DNA of 15,355 bases from Chloroflexota bacterium (GCA_015222295.1 JADFUZ010000079.1:1-15355); one strand, 5' to 3'; positions 7,577 to 13,585 are shown, counted from the first letter of the stretch. A program made the numbers and translations. Notes: generated by a model from the letters alone, not told the origin.

Positions 7577-7585
7577 AGTATACCA
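7577..7585 (-). promoter_or_regulatory. Candidate extended -10 promoter before the LOG-like gene
   Basis: On the minus strand TGGTATACT matches the extended -10 pattern TGnTATAAT with one mismatch. It lies just past the pth stop codon and 16 bp before the ATG. The -35 position (TGAGGC) is poor. It may drive internal transcription of the LOG-like gene, eno, the MBL gene and gap. Confidence 0.4.
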
Positions 7586-7588
7586 CAA

Positions 7589-8212
7589 CTAGTTGAATCG
7601 CCTCATGGCGGCTTCCACTCCCTGGCTAAGGAAGCAATCAATAACCTCAGCGACTCTGGCAATTGCAGGCTCAATCTTCTCACCCTCATGAGGAGTGAAA
7701 TCACCGAGAACGTAGCTCACTATGGCGTCTTCACCGGTGTCGGACAACCCATCTATTGGAGGTCGGCCGATGCCCACCCTGATACGAGGAAAATCCTCGC
7801 TTCCCAAAGCGGAAATGGTCGACTTCATACCCTTGTGCCCTCCTGAGCCCCCGCGGGGCCGCAGGCGAATCTGGCCTAGAGGCAAATCAAGGTCATCATA
7901 GATGACCAGAAGATTGCTCAGGGGAATATTATGCTTGCGCACCAGGCAACTTACCGCCCCACCACTGAGGTTGACGAAAGTCCGGGGCTTGGCCAGTAAC
8001 AGGGCACTACCAGCCATCTCGGCAGCGGCTATTGTGGTCTGACACTCCCTGCGGTCAAAGCGCACAGAATGCAGCCCGACCCAATAGTCCAGACAGCGAA
8101 AACCAACATTGTGGCGATTGCGCTCGTGTACCTTGCCCGGATTGCCCAGGCCAACAACCATCTTCGTCTCTCTGCTGACAGAGCGACGCCGACTCCAGAA
8201 CTTCAGGAACAT
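7589..8212 (-). CDS. pth: Peptidyl-tRNA hydrolase
   Basis: Releases peptides from prematurely dissociated peptidyl-tRNA. At 207 aa it is about 15 residues longer than usual because of a basic N-terminal extension (KFWSRRRSVSRETK) before the conserved MVVGLGNPG. Active-site residues are Asn24 (GLGNPG), His34 (RHNVGF), Asn81 (TFVNLSG) and Asp106 (IYDDLDLPLG). The usual GGHNG loop reads GGHKG, a variant I believe occurs in other Pth proteins. C-terminal signatures are SALGSEDFPRIRVGIGRP and YVLGDFTPHE. The ATG at 8212 is favoured by GAGGAAG 7 nt upstream and a promoter with TATAAT at 8245-8250. The alternative is the internal ATG at 8161, giving a standard-length protein. It is the first gene of the run through eno to gap. 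Confidence 0.96.
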   Translation of the reverse strand: MFLKFWSRRRSVSRETKMVVGLGNPGKVHERNRHNVGFRCLDYWVGLHSVRFDRRECQTTIAAAEMAGSALLLAKPRTFVNLSGGAVSCLVRKHNIPLSNLLVIYDDLDLPLGQIRLRPRGGSGGHKGMKSTISALGSEDFPRIRVGIGRPPIDGLSDTGEDAIVSYVLGDFTPHEGEKIEPAIARVAEVIDCFLSQGVEAAMRRFN

Positions 8213-8244
8213 GATTCAGCTTCCTCGGTATCTCCGGCCTTCGC

Positions 8245-8274
8245 ATTATAGAGGACGAGCCTATCCCGTTCCAA
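8245..8274 (-). promoter_or_regulatory. Sigma-70-type promoter of the pth-eno-gap operon
   Basis: On the minus strand the -35 TTGGAA (8269-8274) and a perfect -10 TATAAT (8245-8250) are separated by 18 bp. The predicted start near 8238 gives a 26-nt leader carrying GAGGAAG as the ribosome-binding site before the pth ATG. Confidence 0.65.
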
Positions 8275-8383
8275 TAGCCGGACACAACCACCCCAGAGAC
8301 CAGCAGCCTCCGCCCTCACGAACCCTCACCCGGTGGCCCGCTTACTCCTGCTCACGGATGAAGCCTGCCCTTAGGAGGACGGC

Positions 8384-8400
8384 CCTGATAGTAGCTCAGG
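8384..8400. repeat. Short inverted repeat downstream of the RNase H-like gene
   Basis: Arms CCTGA and TCAGG with a 7-nt loop lie about 40 bp past the stop of the RNase H-like gene. No U-run follows, so it is a weak terminator candidate at best. I see nothing else in 8275-8437. Confidence 0.25.
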
Positions 8401-8437
8401 ATGATAACATGTGGATTGCCACTCCTCTTCACCCTGC

Positions 8438-8941
8438 CTAGACCCAGCGCCCGGCCAACTTCTCTTTCAAGGCCTTCAGGTTCACGACGTCTTCCCTGTT
8501 GTATTGCAGCAGCAAAGCCAGAGCGTTCTCATCTGCATCATTGTGATACCTCCACCACAGCCAGATTGCTTCCAGCCCGCCGATGCCCTCGAGTTCTCGA
8601 GGAATCCCTAGCTGCCGCTCTACCGACTTGAAGCCGCCATACAAGTCGTTTCTCCAACAATCATACATCAGATCGTGATGATGGAAGTGAGAGCTGAGAT
8701 CGATGCCAAGGCAGGCATGGATAAAAGGGAGGTCAAATCTGCTGCCGTTGTAGGTATAGACTGTGTTTACGCTTCCAAGGGCCTTCAGCAGACTATAACC
8801 GGTCGCCTGCTCCCCTATCAGTTGAATGAACTCATCATCTTCACCATTGCACAGGTAAATACCAATCACGGTTATGTAGTGATAGAAAGGAGACAAGCCA
8901 GTGGTCTCTATGTCAAGGTAGGCATCAGGCAGTCGCTTCAT
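8438..8941 (-). CDS. Ribonuclease H-like DEDD exonuclease domain protein (YprB/RNase_H_2 type)
   Basis: A 167-aa single-domain protein of the 3'-5' exonuclease superfamily. Acidic residues fit a DEDD site: Asp10 and Glu12 in AYLDIETTGLS, Asp70 in YNGSRFDLPFI, and Asp151 in YNREDVVNLKAL. The intervening HDLMYDCW and GGFKSVERQLGIPRE segments are characteristic of the RNase_H_2 (PF13482) family found in YprB and some recombination-associated proteins. Here the domain stands alone, without a helicase or TPR part. I chose the ATG at 8941 because AGGAGG lies exactly 7 nt upstream. A TTG at 8962 would place that site inside the coding sequence. Whether the substrate is DNA or RNA is unknown. It sits between the tRNA array and pth. 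Confidence 0.85.
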   Translation of the reverse strand: MKRLPDAYLDIETTGLSPFYHYITVIGIYLCNGEDDEFIQLIGEQATGYSLLKALGSVNTVYTYNGSRFDLPFIHACLGIDLSSHFHHHDLMYDCWRNDLYGGFKSVERQLGIPRELEGIGGLEAIWLWWRYHNDADENALALLLQYNREDVVNLKALKEKLAGRWV

Positions 8942-8987
8942 GCCCCGCCCTCCTGTTTCCAATTAAGCCTCACCGTAGCACATACAA

Positions 8988-9006
8988 GTGACACCTTGAT
9001 TGTCAC
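8988..9006. repeat. Inverted repeat upstream of the RNase H-like gene
   Basis: Arms GTGACA (8988-8993) and TGTCAC (9001-9006) with a 7-nt spacer lie between the last tRNA and the RNase H-like gene. It could be an operator or a weak hairpin at the tRNA transcript end. There is no T-run, so it is not a clear terminator. Confidence 0.35.
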
Positions 9007-9057
9007 AAGAGGCGAAGTAGCTAGAGCAAGAAATGAGACCCTCGAGACTACCTGCAG

Positions 9058-9140
9058 TGCCGAGGGAGGGACTCGAACCCACACTCCCTCACGGGAAGCG
9101 GATTTTAAGTCCGCCGCGTCTACCATTCCGCCACCTCGGC
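9058..9140 (-). tRNA. tRNA-Leu(TAA)
   Basis: Type II tRNA with a long variable arm. The acceptor pairs GCCGAGG with CCTCGGC, with discriminator A. The D-arm contains TGGCGGAATGGTAGACGC and the anticodon loop is CTTAAAA, giving TAA. The T-arm holds GGGTTCGAGTCCC. CCA is not encoded: the bases after the discriminator read CTG. It is last in the array. Confidence 0.97.
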
Positions 9141-9189
9141 CTATAGTACGGAGCTGGCACATCGCCGAAGCCCTTTTGCAAACAAAAAA

Positions 9190-9262
9190 AGGCGGCGAGC
9201 GGATTCGAACCGCTGCATAGGGGTTTTGCAGACCCCTGCCTTAACCTCTTGGCTACACCGCC
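9190..9262 (-). tRNA. tRNA-Cys(GCA)
   Basis: The acceptor pairs GGCGGTG with CGCCGCC, and the discriminator is U, as expected for Cys. The anticodon loop is CTGCAAA on a GGGGT/ACCCC stem, giving GCA. The T-arm contains GCGGTTCGAATCCGC. CCA is not encoded. A run of seven T on the minus strand begins at the discriminator. Confidence 0.97.
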
Positions 9263-9271
9263 ATTCAAGCA

Positions 9272-9297
9272 CCCATAGTAACCCTGGCTTCTATGGG
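9272..9297. repeat. Hairpin in the tRNA-Gly/tRNA-Cys spacer
   Basis: Perfect 7-bp arms CCCATAG (9272-9278) and CTATGGG (9291-9297) with a 12-nt loop lie between tRNA-Gly and tRNA-Cys. It may be a processing hairpin in the polycistronic precursor. No U-run follows on either strand. Confidence 0.5.
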
Positions 9298-9311
9298 CAT
9301 CCACTGTCCGC

Positions 9312-9386
9312 TGGAGCGGAAGACGAGATTCGAACTCGCGACCTCTTCCTTGGCAAGGAAGCATTCTACCGCTGAACTACTTCCGC
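9312..9386 (-). tRNA. tRNA-Gly(GCC)
   Basis: The acceptor pairs GCGGAAG with CTTCCGC, with discriminator U, normal for Gly. The anticodon loop is TTGCCAA on a CTTCC/GGAAG stem, giving GCC. The T-arm contains CGAGTTCGAATCTCG. The 3' CCA is encoded at 9312-9314. Confidence 0.97.
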
Positions 9387-9435
9387 TTCTTGGGCTAGAT
9401 TCTACCCTGTCTCTCGGATTTGAGCAAGCAAATAC

Positions 9436-9522
9436 TGGTGCCGAGGGGGAGACTTGAACTCCCACGGGCTTACGCCCACCACCCCCTCAAGATGGCGTGT
9501 CTACCTATTCCACCACCTCGGC
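9436..9522 (-). tRNA. tRNA-Leu(GAG)
   Basis: Type II tRNA with a long variable arm (GGGCGTAAGCCC). The acceptor pairs GCCGAGG with CCTCGGC, with discriminator A. The anticodon loop is TTGAGGG, giving GAG. The T-arm contains GGGAGTTCAAGTCTCCC. The 3' CCA is encoded at 9436-9438. Only two bases separate it from tRNA-Trp. Confidence 0.97.
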
Positions 9523-9524
9523 AC

Positions 9525-9600
9525 TGGCAGGGGCGGCAGGACTCGAACCCACGACCGGCGGTTTTGGAGACCGCTGCTCTTCCAACTGAGCTACGCCCCT
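9525..9600 (-). tRNA. tRNA-Trp(CCA)
   Basis: The acceptor pairs AGGGGCG with CGCCCCT, and the discriminator is G, the Trp identity base. The anticodon loop is CTCCAAA on a GCGGT/ACCGC stem, giving CCA. The T-arm contains GTGGGTTCGAGTCCTGC. The terminal CCA is encoded at 9525-9527. Confidence 0.97.
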
Positions 9601-9625
9601 ACAGTCACCACCAGATTATATCAAA

Positions 9626-9699
9626 TACCCCTGGCGCGACTCGAACGCGCGACACGCGGTTTAGGAAACCGCTGCTCTATCCGCCTGAGCTACAGGGGC
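9626..9699 (-). tRNA. tRNA-Arg(CCT)
   Basis: The acceptor pairs GCCCCTG with CAGGGGT, with a G-U first pair and discriminator A. The anticodon loop is TTCCTAA on a GCGGT/ACCGC stem, giving CCT. The D-arm TAGCTCAGGCGGATAGAGC and T-arm GCGCGTTCGAGTCGCGC are complete. CCA is not encoded. Confidence 0.96.
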
Positions 9700-9703
9700 A
9701 GTG

Positions 9704-9776
9704 TGGAGATAGGGGGATTCGAACCCCCAACCTCTGCGATGCGAACGCAGCGCTCTCCCTACTGAGCTATATCCCC
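9704..9776 (-). tRNA. tRNA-Ala(CGC)
   Basis: The acceptor pairs GGGGATA with TATCTCC, including the G3-U70 pair that defines Ala, with discriminator A. The anticodon loop is TTCGCAT on a CTGCG/CGCAG stem, giving CGC. The T-arm contains GGGGGTTCGAATCCCCC. CCA is not encoded. It is first in the array. Confidence 0.97.
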
Positions 9777-9785
9777 GCAGATTCA

Positions 9786-9815
9786 ATTCTAGCAGCAATT
9801 CAAAGCAAGCGGCAA
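9786..9815 (-). promoter_or_regulatory. Candidate promoter of the tRNA array
   Basis: On the minus strand the -35 TTGCCG (9810-9815) and -10 TAGAAT (9786-9791) are separated by 18 bp. The predicted start near 9779 is just 3 bp before tRNA-Ala, a tight leader as is common for tRNA operons. 9816-9966 shows no gene. Confidence 0.5.
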
Positions 9816-9966
9816 GTCCCCAGAGTAGCCTGGCCCAACGCACATCTCCCATTGCCCTATCTCCAGTCAAGCAGAGCCAGTAACCTGCCCGACAGTGATG
9901 CGACCGAACTCGGGTAGACTGCTATTCGTCAACTGATACCGCTGATCACGTCACCAAGTACAATTC

Positions 9967-9995
9967 TTGTCCGGCTCTAGCGTCGTTGCTATACT
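9967..9995 (+). promoter_or_regulatory. Promoter of gatB-secG-SAM hydrolase operon
   Basis: The -35 TTGTCC (9967-9972), a 17-bp spacer, and an extended -10 TGCTATACT (hexamer at 9990-9995). The predicted start near 10002 gives a 6-nt leader before the gatB ATG. The leader has no Shine-Dalgarno. Confidence 0.6.
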
Positions 9996-10007
9996 AACTC
10001 AAGAACA

Positions 10008-11444
10008 ATGGACTACGAGACTGTCATTGGGCTGGAGGTTCACGCCCAGTTGCTGACCAGGAGCAAGATGTTCTGTTCCTGCAGCGCCAGTTACACCGAT
10101 GCCGAGCCCAATACACATGTCTGCCCCGTGTGTCTGGGCATGCCCGGTACTCTACCTGTCATCAACAAGAAGGCGGTGGAAAACACGCTGATGACTGCCC
10201 TCGCTCTGAACTGCACAATTCCCGAGTACACCAAGTTCGACCGCAAGAGTTACTTCTATCCTGACCTAATGAAGGGCTATCAGATTTCCCAGTATGACGC
10301 GCCCATCGGCAAACAGGGGTGGCTTAACATTGACACCGATGGGGCCACAAAGAGAATCCGTATCACGCGTGTGCATCTTGAGGAGGACGTATCCAAACTG
10401 TGGCACAAGGAAGACTATAGCCTCATAGACGTCAACCGCTCTGGCGTACCACTGATGGAGATTGTCAGCGAGCCGGACATTGGCTCTTCTGAAGAGGCAC
10501 GGGACTACCTGGTCAAGCTGCGTGCCATCCTTCGTTACTTAGGAGTATCCACGGGGAACATGGAAGAGGGCAGTTTCAGATGTGACGCTAACATAAGCAT
10601 CCGACCGAGAGGAAGCACAGACCTGCTATCCAAAGTCGAGGTCAAGAACATGAATAGCTTCAAGGCAGTTTACGAAGCCCTGGAATTCGAGGCCAGACGA
10701 CAGAGGGAAGTGCTTGAGGGAGGTGGCAAGCTGACCCAGGAGACAAGAGGGTGGTTGGATGAAAAGCGCGTAACCGTGAGCCAGAGAAGCAAAGAGTATG
10801 CCAATGACTATCGGTATTTTCCTGAGCCCGATTTGCCGCCCCTGGTGCTTGACAGGGAATGGATCGAGGACACAAGAGCGCAGTTGCCCGAGTTGCCTGA
10901 GCCCAGGAGGGACCGCTTGGTCGCGCAATACGCTTTGCCGTCATACGACGCCAGCGTCCTGACCAGTTCCAGGAACGTTGCTGACTACTTCGAAAACTGC
11001 CTCAAGTTGACCGACCGCAGTAGGGCCAAGGCACTGAGCAATTGGCTACTAAGTGATTTCAGCCGGCTGCTGAACGCTACCAATACAGACATCGAAGCTT
11101 CGAAGGTAACCCCTGAGAACTTGCTGGAGATGCTTGGCCTGGTAGATGACGGAACCATTAGCGGACCAACTGCGAAAGCAGTGTTCGAAGAGATGTTCCA
11201 TACTGGCAAGAGAGCCGGCGAGATTGTGGCGGAACAGAAGCTAGGCCAGATCAGCGACGCGGACGACTTGAGAAAAACAGTGAAAGAGGTTCTTGCCAGC
11301 AACACCAAGGCCGTGTTAGATTATAGTGCCGGAAAGGAACAAGCATTGACATTCATCACAGGACAGGTAATGAAAGCTACCAGAGGGAGAGCCAATCCCT
11401 CCCTGACAAGGGAGATTCTAATACAGGAACTGAGGGGGAAATAA
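10008..11444 (+). CDS. gatB: Asp-tRNA(Asn)/Glu-tRNA(Gln) amidotransferase subunit B
   Basis: Subunit of GatCAB, which amidates mischarged Glu-tRNA(Gln) and Asp-tRNA(Asn). GatB holds the tRNA and activates its carboxylate. At 478 aa it has full normal length. The N-terminal cradle domain begins with TVIGLEVHAQLLTRSKMFC. A cysteine cluster follows (FCSCSASY, CPVCLGMPG). Then come DRKSYFYPDLMKGYQISQYD, VNRSGVPLMEIVSEPDI and GNMEEGSFRCDANISIRP, all family signatures. The C-terminal YqeY-like tail, from about residue 330, ends MKATRGRANPSLTREILIQEL. The ATG has no ribosome-binding site and lies 12 bp after the -10. gatA and gatC are not in the window, so they lie elsewhere. secG follows after 1 bp. 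Confidence 0.98.
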   Translation: MDYETVIGLEVHAQLLTRSKMFCSCSASYTDAEPNTHVCPVCLGMPGTLPVINKKAVENTLMTALALNCTIPEYTKFDRKSYFYPDLMKGYQISQYDAPIGKQGWLNIDTDGATKRIRITRVHLEEDVSKLWHKEDYSLIDVNRSGVPLMEIVSEPDIGSSEEARDYLVKLRAILRYLGVSTGNMEEGSFRCDANISIRPRGSTDLLSKVEVKNMNSFKAVYEALEFEARRQREVLEGGGKLTQETRGWLDEKRVTVSQRSKEYANDYRYFPEPDLPPLVLDREWIEDTRAQLPELPEPRRDRLVAQYALPSYDASVLTSSRNVADYFENCLKLTDRSRAKALSNWLLSDFSRLLNATNTDIEASKVTPENLLEMLGLVDDGTISGPTAKAVFEEMFHTGKRAGEIVAEQKLGQISDADDLRKTVKEVLASNTKAVLDYSAGKEQALTFITGQVMKATRGRANPSLTREILIQELRGK

Positions 11445-11445
11445 G

Positions 11446-11664
11446 TTGCCGACTTATCTTGCTATTGCTCAAATACTGGTCTGTGCGGCTCTAATTGCCA
11501 CTATTCTATTTCAAACTCGCGGCGGCGGTTTGGGAGGTATTTTTGGGCAGCCCGATTCCGTATATCGCACACGTCGCGGCGTGGAGAAAACCCTGTTCCA
11601 CACCGTCATTGTCCTGGCCGTCGTTTTCGTCATCTTTGCAATGTTGATCGTCACCTCTTCGTAG
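11446..11664 (+). CDS. secG: Preprotein translocase subunit SecG
   Basis: Small accessory subunit of the SecYEG protein-export channel. At 72 aa it has the usual length. Two membrane helices lie at about 4-22 (YLAIAQILVCAALIATILF) and 50-70 (LFHTVIVLAVVFVIFAMLIV). Between them is the conserved cytoplasmic loop QTRGGGLGGIFG and then a basic TRRGVEK stretch. The start is TTG, one base after the gatB stop, with GAGGGGG about 8 nt upstream inside the gatB end. The start is therefore likely coupled to gatB translation. The SAM hydrolase gene begins 6 bp later. Confidence 0.93.
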   Translation: MPTYLAIAQILVCAALIATILFQTRGGGLGGIFGQPDSVYRTRRGVEKTLFHTVIVLAVVFVIFAMLIVTSS

Positions 11665-11670
11665 CAAGGA

Positions 11671-12504
11671 ATGAGTCCTGTAATAACCCTAACCACCGAT
11701 TTCGGTTCGGACGATGCGTATGTTGGAGTCTTGAAGGGTGTTATCCTGAGCACCAACCCCAAGGCTAACATTGTCGACATCAGCCATTCCATTGAACCCC
11801 AGAATGTTGCCCAGGCCGCTTTTGTTCTCAGCATCGCCTGCCGCTATTTCCCTAAACACAGCATCCACATGGCCATTTGTGACCCTGGTGTGGGGAGTGA
11901 ACGACTGGGCATAATCCTGAAGACACCTTCAGCCCTCTTCGTTGCCCCTGATAATGGCACTCTCAGCTACGTCGTCAAGGAGTTGTCTTTCTACGAAGGT
12001 GCTTCAACGCAGTATTCCCACGACCTGGAGGAAGTGAAACTCAAGAAGGGACTCGAAGCTGTGGCCATCACTGACCCGCGCTTCTGGCGGCATCCCGTCA
12101 GCCCCACCTTTCATGCCAGAGACATCTTTGCCCCGGTGGCTGCTGGTCTCTCGCTGGGCATATCGCCCTACGAGTTCGGGGAAAAAATCACGTCTCTTCA
12201 GCTCTTGCCCCTGCCAAAGCCATCTCTTGATTCACAAGGCAACCTGACGGGCCAAGTGTTGTACGTGGACCATTTTGGCAACCTAATCACCGATGTCAGG
12301 AGCAGAGACCTAGCCGATGGCGACGTCATCATTGAGGTGGCAGGACAACATATCCAGGGCATAACCCGCTATTACGAACAGGGGCAGAGACTCATGGCTA
12401 TCCTGGGCAGCAGCGGCTATCTGGAGGTATCGCTCCGAAACGGAAGTGCTGCCGATTTCCTTGGTGCGATTGTGGGAGACGAAGTGAGGGTAGTGCCAGC
12501 CTAG
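11671..12504 (+). CDS. S-adenosylmethionine hydrolase, DUF62 family (adenosine-forming)
   Basis: A 277-aa member of the DUF62 superfamily that also contains fluorinase and SalL chlorinase. Most members instead use water to split SAM into adenosine and methionine. The N-terminus ITLTTDFGSDDAYVGVLKG is the family signature. The conserved triad of the hydrolases is present: Asp71 and Arg78 in DPGVGSER, and His148 in TFHARDIFAP (usually TFHGRDIFAP). VAPDNGTLS and VDHFGNLITD are also family motifs. The triad argues for the hydrolase and against a halogenase. It follows secG by 6 bp. AAGGA directly abuts the ATG, so coupling to secG is likely. The stop is 10 bp from the convergent TauE gene. The physiological reason for hydrolysing SAM is unsettled. 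Confidence 0.9.
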   Translation: MSPVITLTTDFGSDDAYVGVLKGVILSTNPKANIVDISHSIEPQNVAQAAFVLSIACRYFPKHSIHMAICDPGVGSERLGIILKTPSALFVAPDNGTLSYVVKELSFYEGASTQYSHDLEEVKLKKGLEAVAITDPRFWRHPVSPTFHARDIFAPVAAGLSLGISPYEFGEKITSLQLLPLPKPSLDSQGNLTGQVLYVDHFGNLITDVRSRDLADGDVIIEVAGQHIQGITRYYEQGQRLMAILGSSGYLEVSLRNGSAADFLGAIVGDEVRVVPA

Positions 12505-12506
12505 AC

Positions 12507-12527
12507 ATTGCCCGTTACAGGGGCAAT
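12507..12527. terminator. Hairpin between convergent operons
   Basis: Perfect arms ATTGCCC (12507-12513) and GGGCAAT (12521-12527) with a 7-nt loop lie just past the SAM hydrolase stop and overlap the last codons of the convergent TauE gene. No T-run follows in either direction, so if it terminates it is a non-canonical bidirectional element. Confidence 0.35.
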
Positions 12528-13345
12528 TCCAAGCGACTGAAGACACCGATCATCTTTAGACCCACGTAGGCCATAAGCATGGCAAAGACATACCTCAGTT
12601 GCTTTGCCGGCAGGGCGTGCGCCGCCTTAGCCCCGAGCTGCGCCACAGGCACACTGGTGGCTGCCAAGCACAGCCATATCGGCAGATTGACGTAGCCTAT
12701 CGAATAGGGAAGCAGTCCAGACACCCCGATTCCATGCGCCATATACCCGATAATACCCCCGAGTCCAGTGAACATTATCGAAGCTGTGGACGTTCCTACG
12801 GCCACATGAACGGGGAAATTGAGTGCCAATACTAGCGCTGGAACCAACAATGCACCGCCACCGAGACCAGTTAGTCCACTTATTATTCCTACAGGAAAGC
12901 CCAGAGCTGCGAATGCCCAGCGATTGCCTCTTGACTCTGCCTCCGGCCTCGCCAATCGTGGCATTGCGCCCAAGCCCATCCATATGCCCATGGCGAGGAC
13001 CAGGCCCCCAAAGCCCGTCTTCAACACACGCCCCGGCACGTGCGCAGCCAGCGTGGAACCAACCAGACCTCCAGCTAAGCCACATGGACCCACTATCAGC
13101 GCCGCCCTCCAACACACCGCCTTTCTCCTGCTATGCCTCCACGCGCCACTGATTGCCGTGGGCAGGACTACGAGCAGGCTTGTACCAAAGGCAGTCATTA
13201 TGGCAGTAGCCTCAGGAATGCCCATGGCTACAATAACCCAATACATGACCGGCACCGTGACAAAGCCACCACCAATACCAAGCAGCCCACTGGCAAACCC
13301 AGCACCCGCACCGGTAACCAGCAGTATAATCAGATAATTCTGCAA
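12515..13345 (-). CDS. TauE/SafE-family (DUF81) membrane permease
   Basis: A 276-aa integral membrane protein with about eight hydrophobic helices. It has the two-fold repeat typical of the family: GAGAGFASGLLGIGGGFVTVP near the N-terminus (about 12-32) and GIISGLTGLGGGALLVPALV in the middle (about 154-173). Family members export sulfite, sulfoacetate or other organosulfur anions, and the substrate here cannot be read. The start is TTG. A stop codon nine codons upstream and no nearby in-frame ATG make TTG the best choice, and GGGGAA lies just upstream. No sulfur-metabolism gene is nearby. It lies 10 bp after a possible small ORF and downstream of trmO on the same strand. Confidence 0.92.
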   Translation of the reverse strand: MQNYLIILLVTGAGAGFASGLLGIGGGFVTVPVMYWVIVAMGIPEATAIMTAFGTSLLVVLPTAISGAWRHSRRKAVCWRAALIVGPCGLAGGLVGSTLAAHVPGRVLKTGFGGLVLAMGIWMGLGAMPRLARPEAESRGNRWAFAALGFPVGIISGLTGLGGGALLVPALVLALNFPVHVAVGTSTASIMFTGLGGIIGYMAHGIGVSGLLPYSIGYVNLPIWLCLAATSVPVAQLGAKAAHALPAKQLRYVFAMLMAYVGLKMIGVFSRLELPL

Positions 13346-13355
13346 GGATTCCCCG

Positions 13356-13502
13356 CTATCCTGGTATCATGTCCTCGGAAACAAGAGCCGTGCTTACGTG
13401 TGATCCTTCAGCATAGGGAGCAACGGTCCGATGACCCTTCCTGCCACATCCTATCGAACCGGCCAGGAATCCTAGAATAGTCCCCAAGACCAGCGACCAC
13501 AC
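13356..13502 (-). CDS. Possible 48-aa single-pass membrane protein
   Basis: From a GTG at 13502 the minus strand encodes MWSLVLGTILGFLAGSIGC followed by the basic GRKGHR and a hydrophilic tail. That would be one N-terminal membrane helix with a positive cytoplasmic flank. AAAGGGAG lies 6 nt before the GTG, a good ribosome-binding site. It sits between trmO and the TauE gene on the same strand, 10 bp before the TauE start. The frame is open further upstream into the trmO end, but that extension looks non-coding. Against it: GTG start, short length and no recognised family. Confidence 0.3.
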   Translation of the reverse strand: MWSLVLGTILGFLAGSIGCGRKGHRTVAPYAEGSHVSTALVSEDMIPG

Positions 13503-13585
13503 ACTGTGCTCCCTTTCAGCAATAGTCCGTCCCCACAATGCCAACCGGAACACAACTGGTACAGCGGGACTATGTGTCGCCAGAG

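Noticed and set aside
8213..8437. Possible small stable RNA in the pth upstream region
   Set aside because: No signature of RNase P RNA, SRP RNA, tmRNA or 6S RNA was found; only a promoter and a minor stem.
8942..8962. TTG start 7 codons before the RNase H-like ATG
   Set aside because: It would put the AGGAGG site inside the coding region; the ATG at 8941 has ideal spacing to it.
9420..9917. Several open frames across the tRNA array (both strands)
   Set aside because: They translate tRNA genes and spacers; seven complete cloverleaf tRNAs explain the sequence.
12819..13337. Plus-strand open frame (172 codons) antisense to the TauE gene
   Set aside because: Pro/Thr/Ala-rich translation is the mirror of a hydrophobic membrane gene; the minus-strand gene has clear family motifs.
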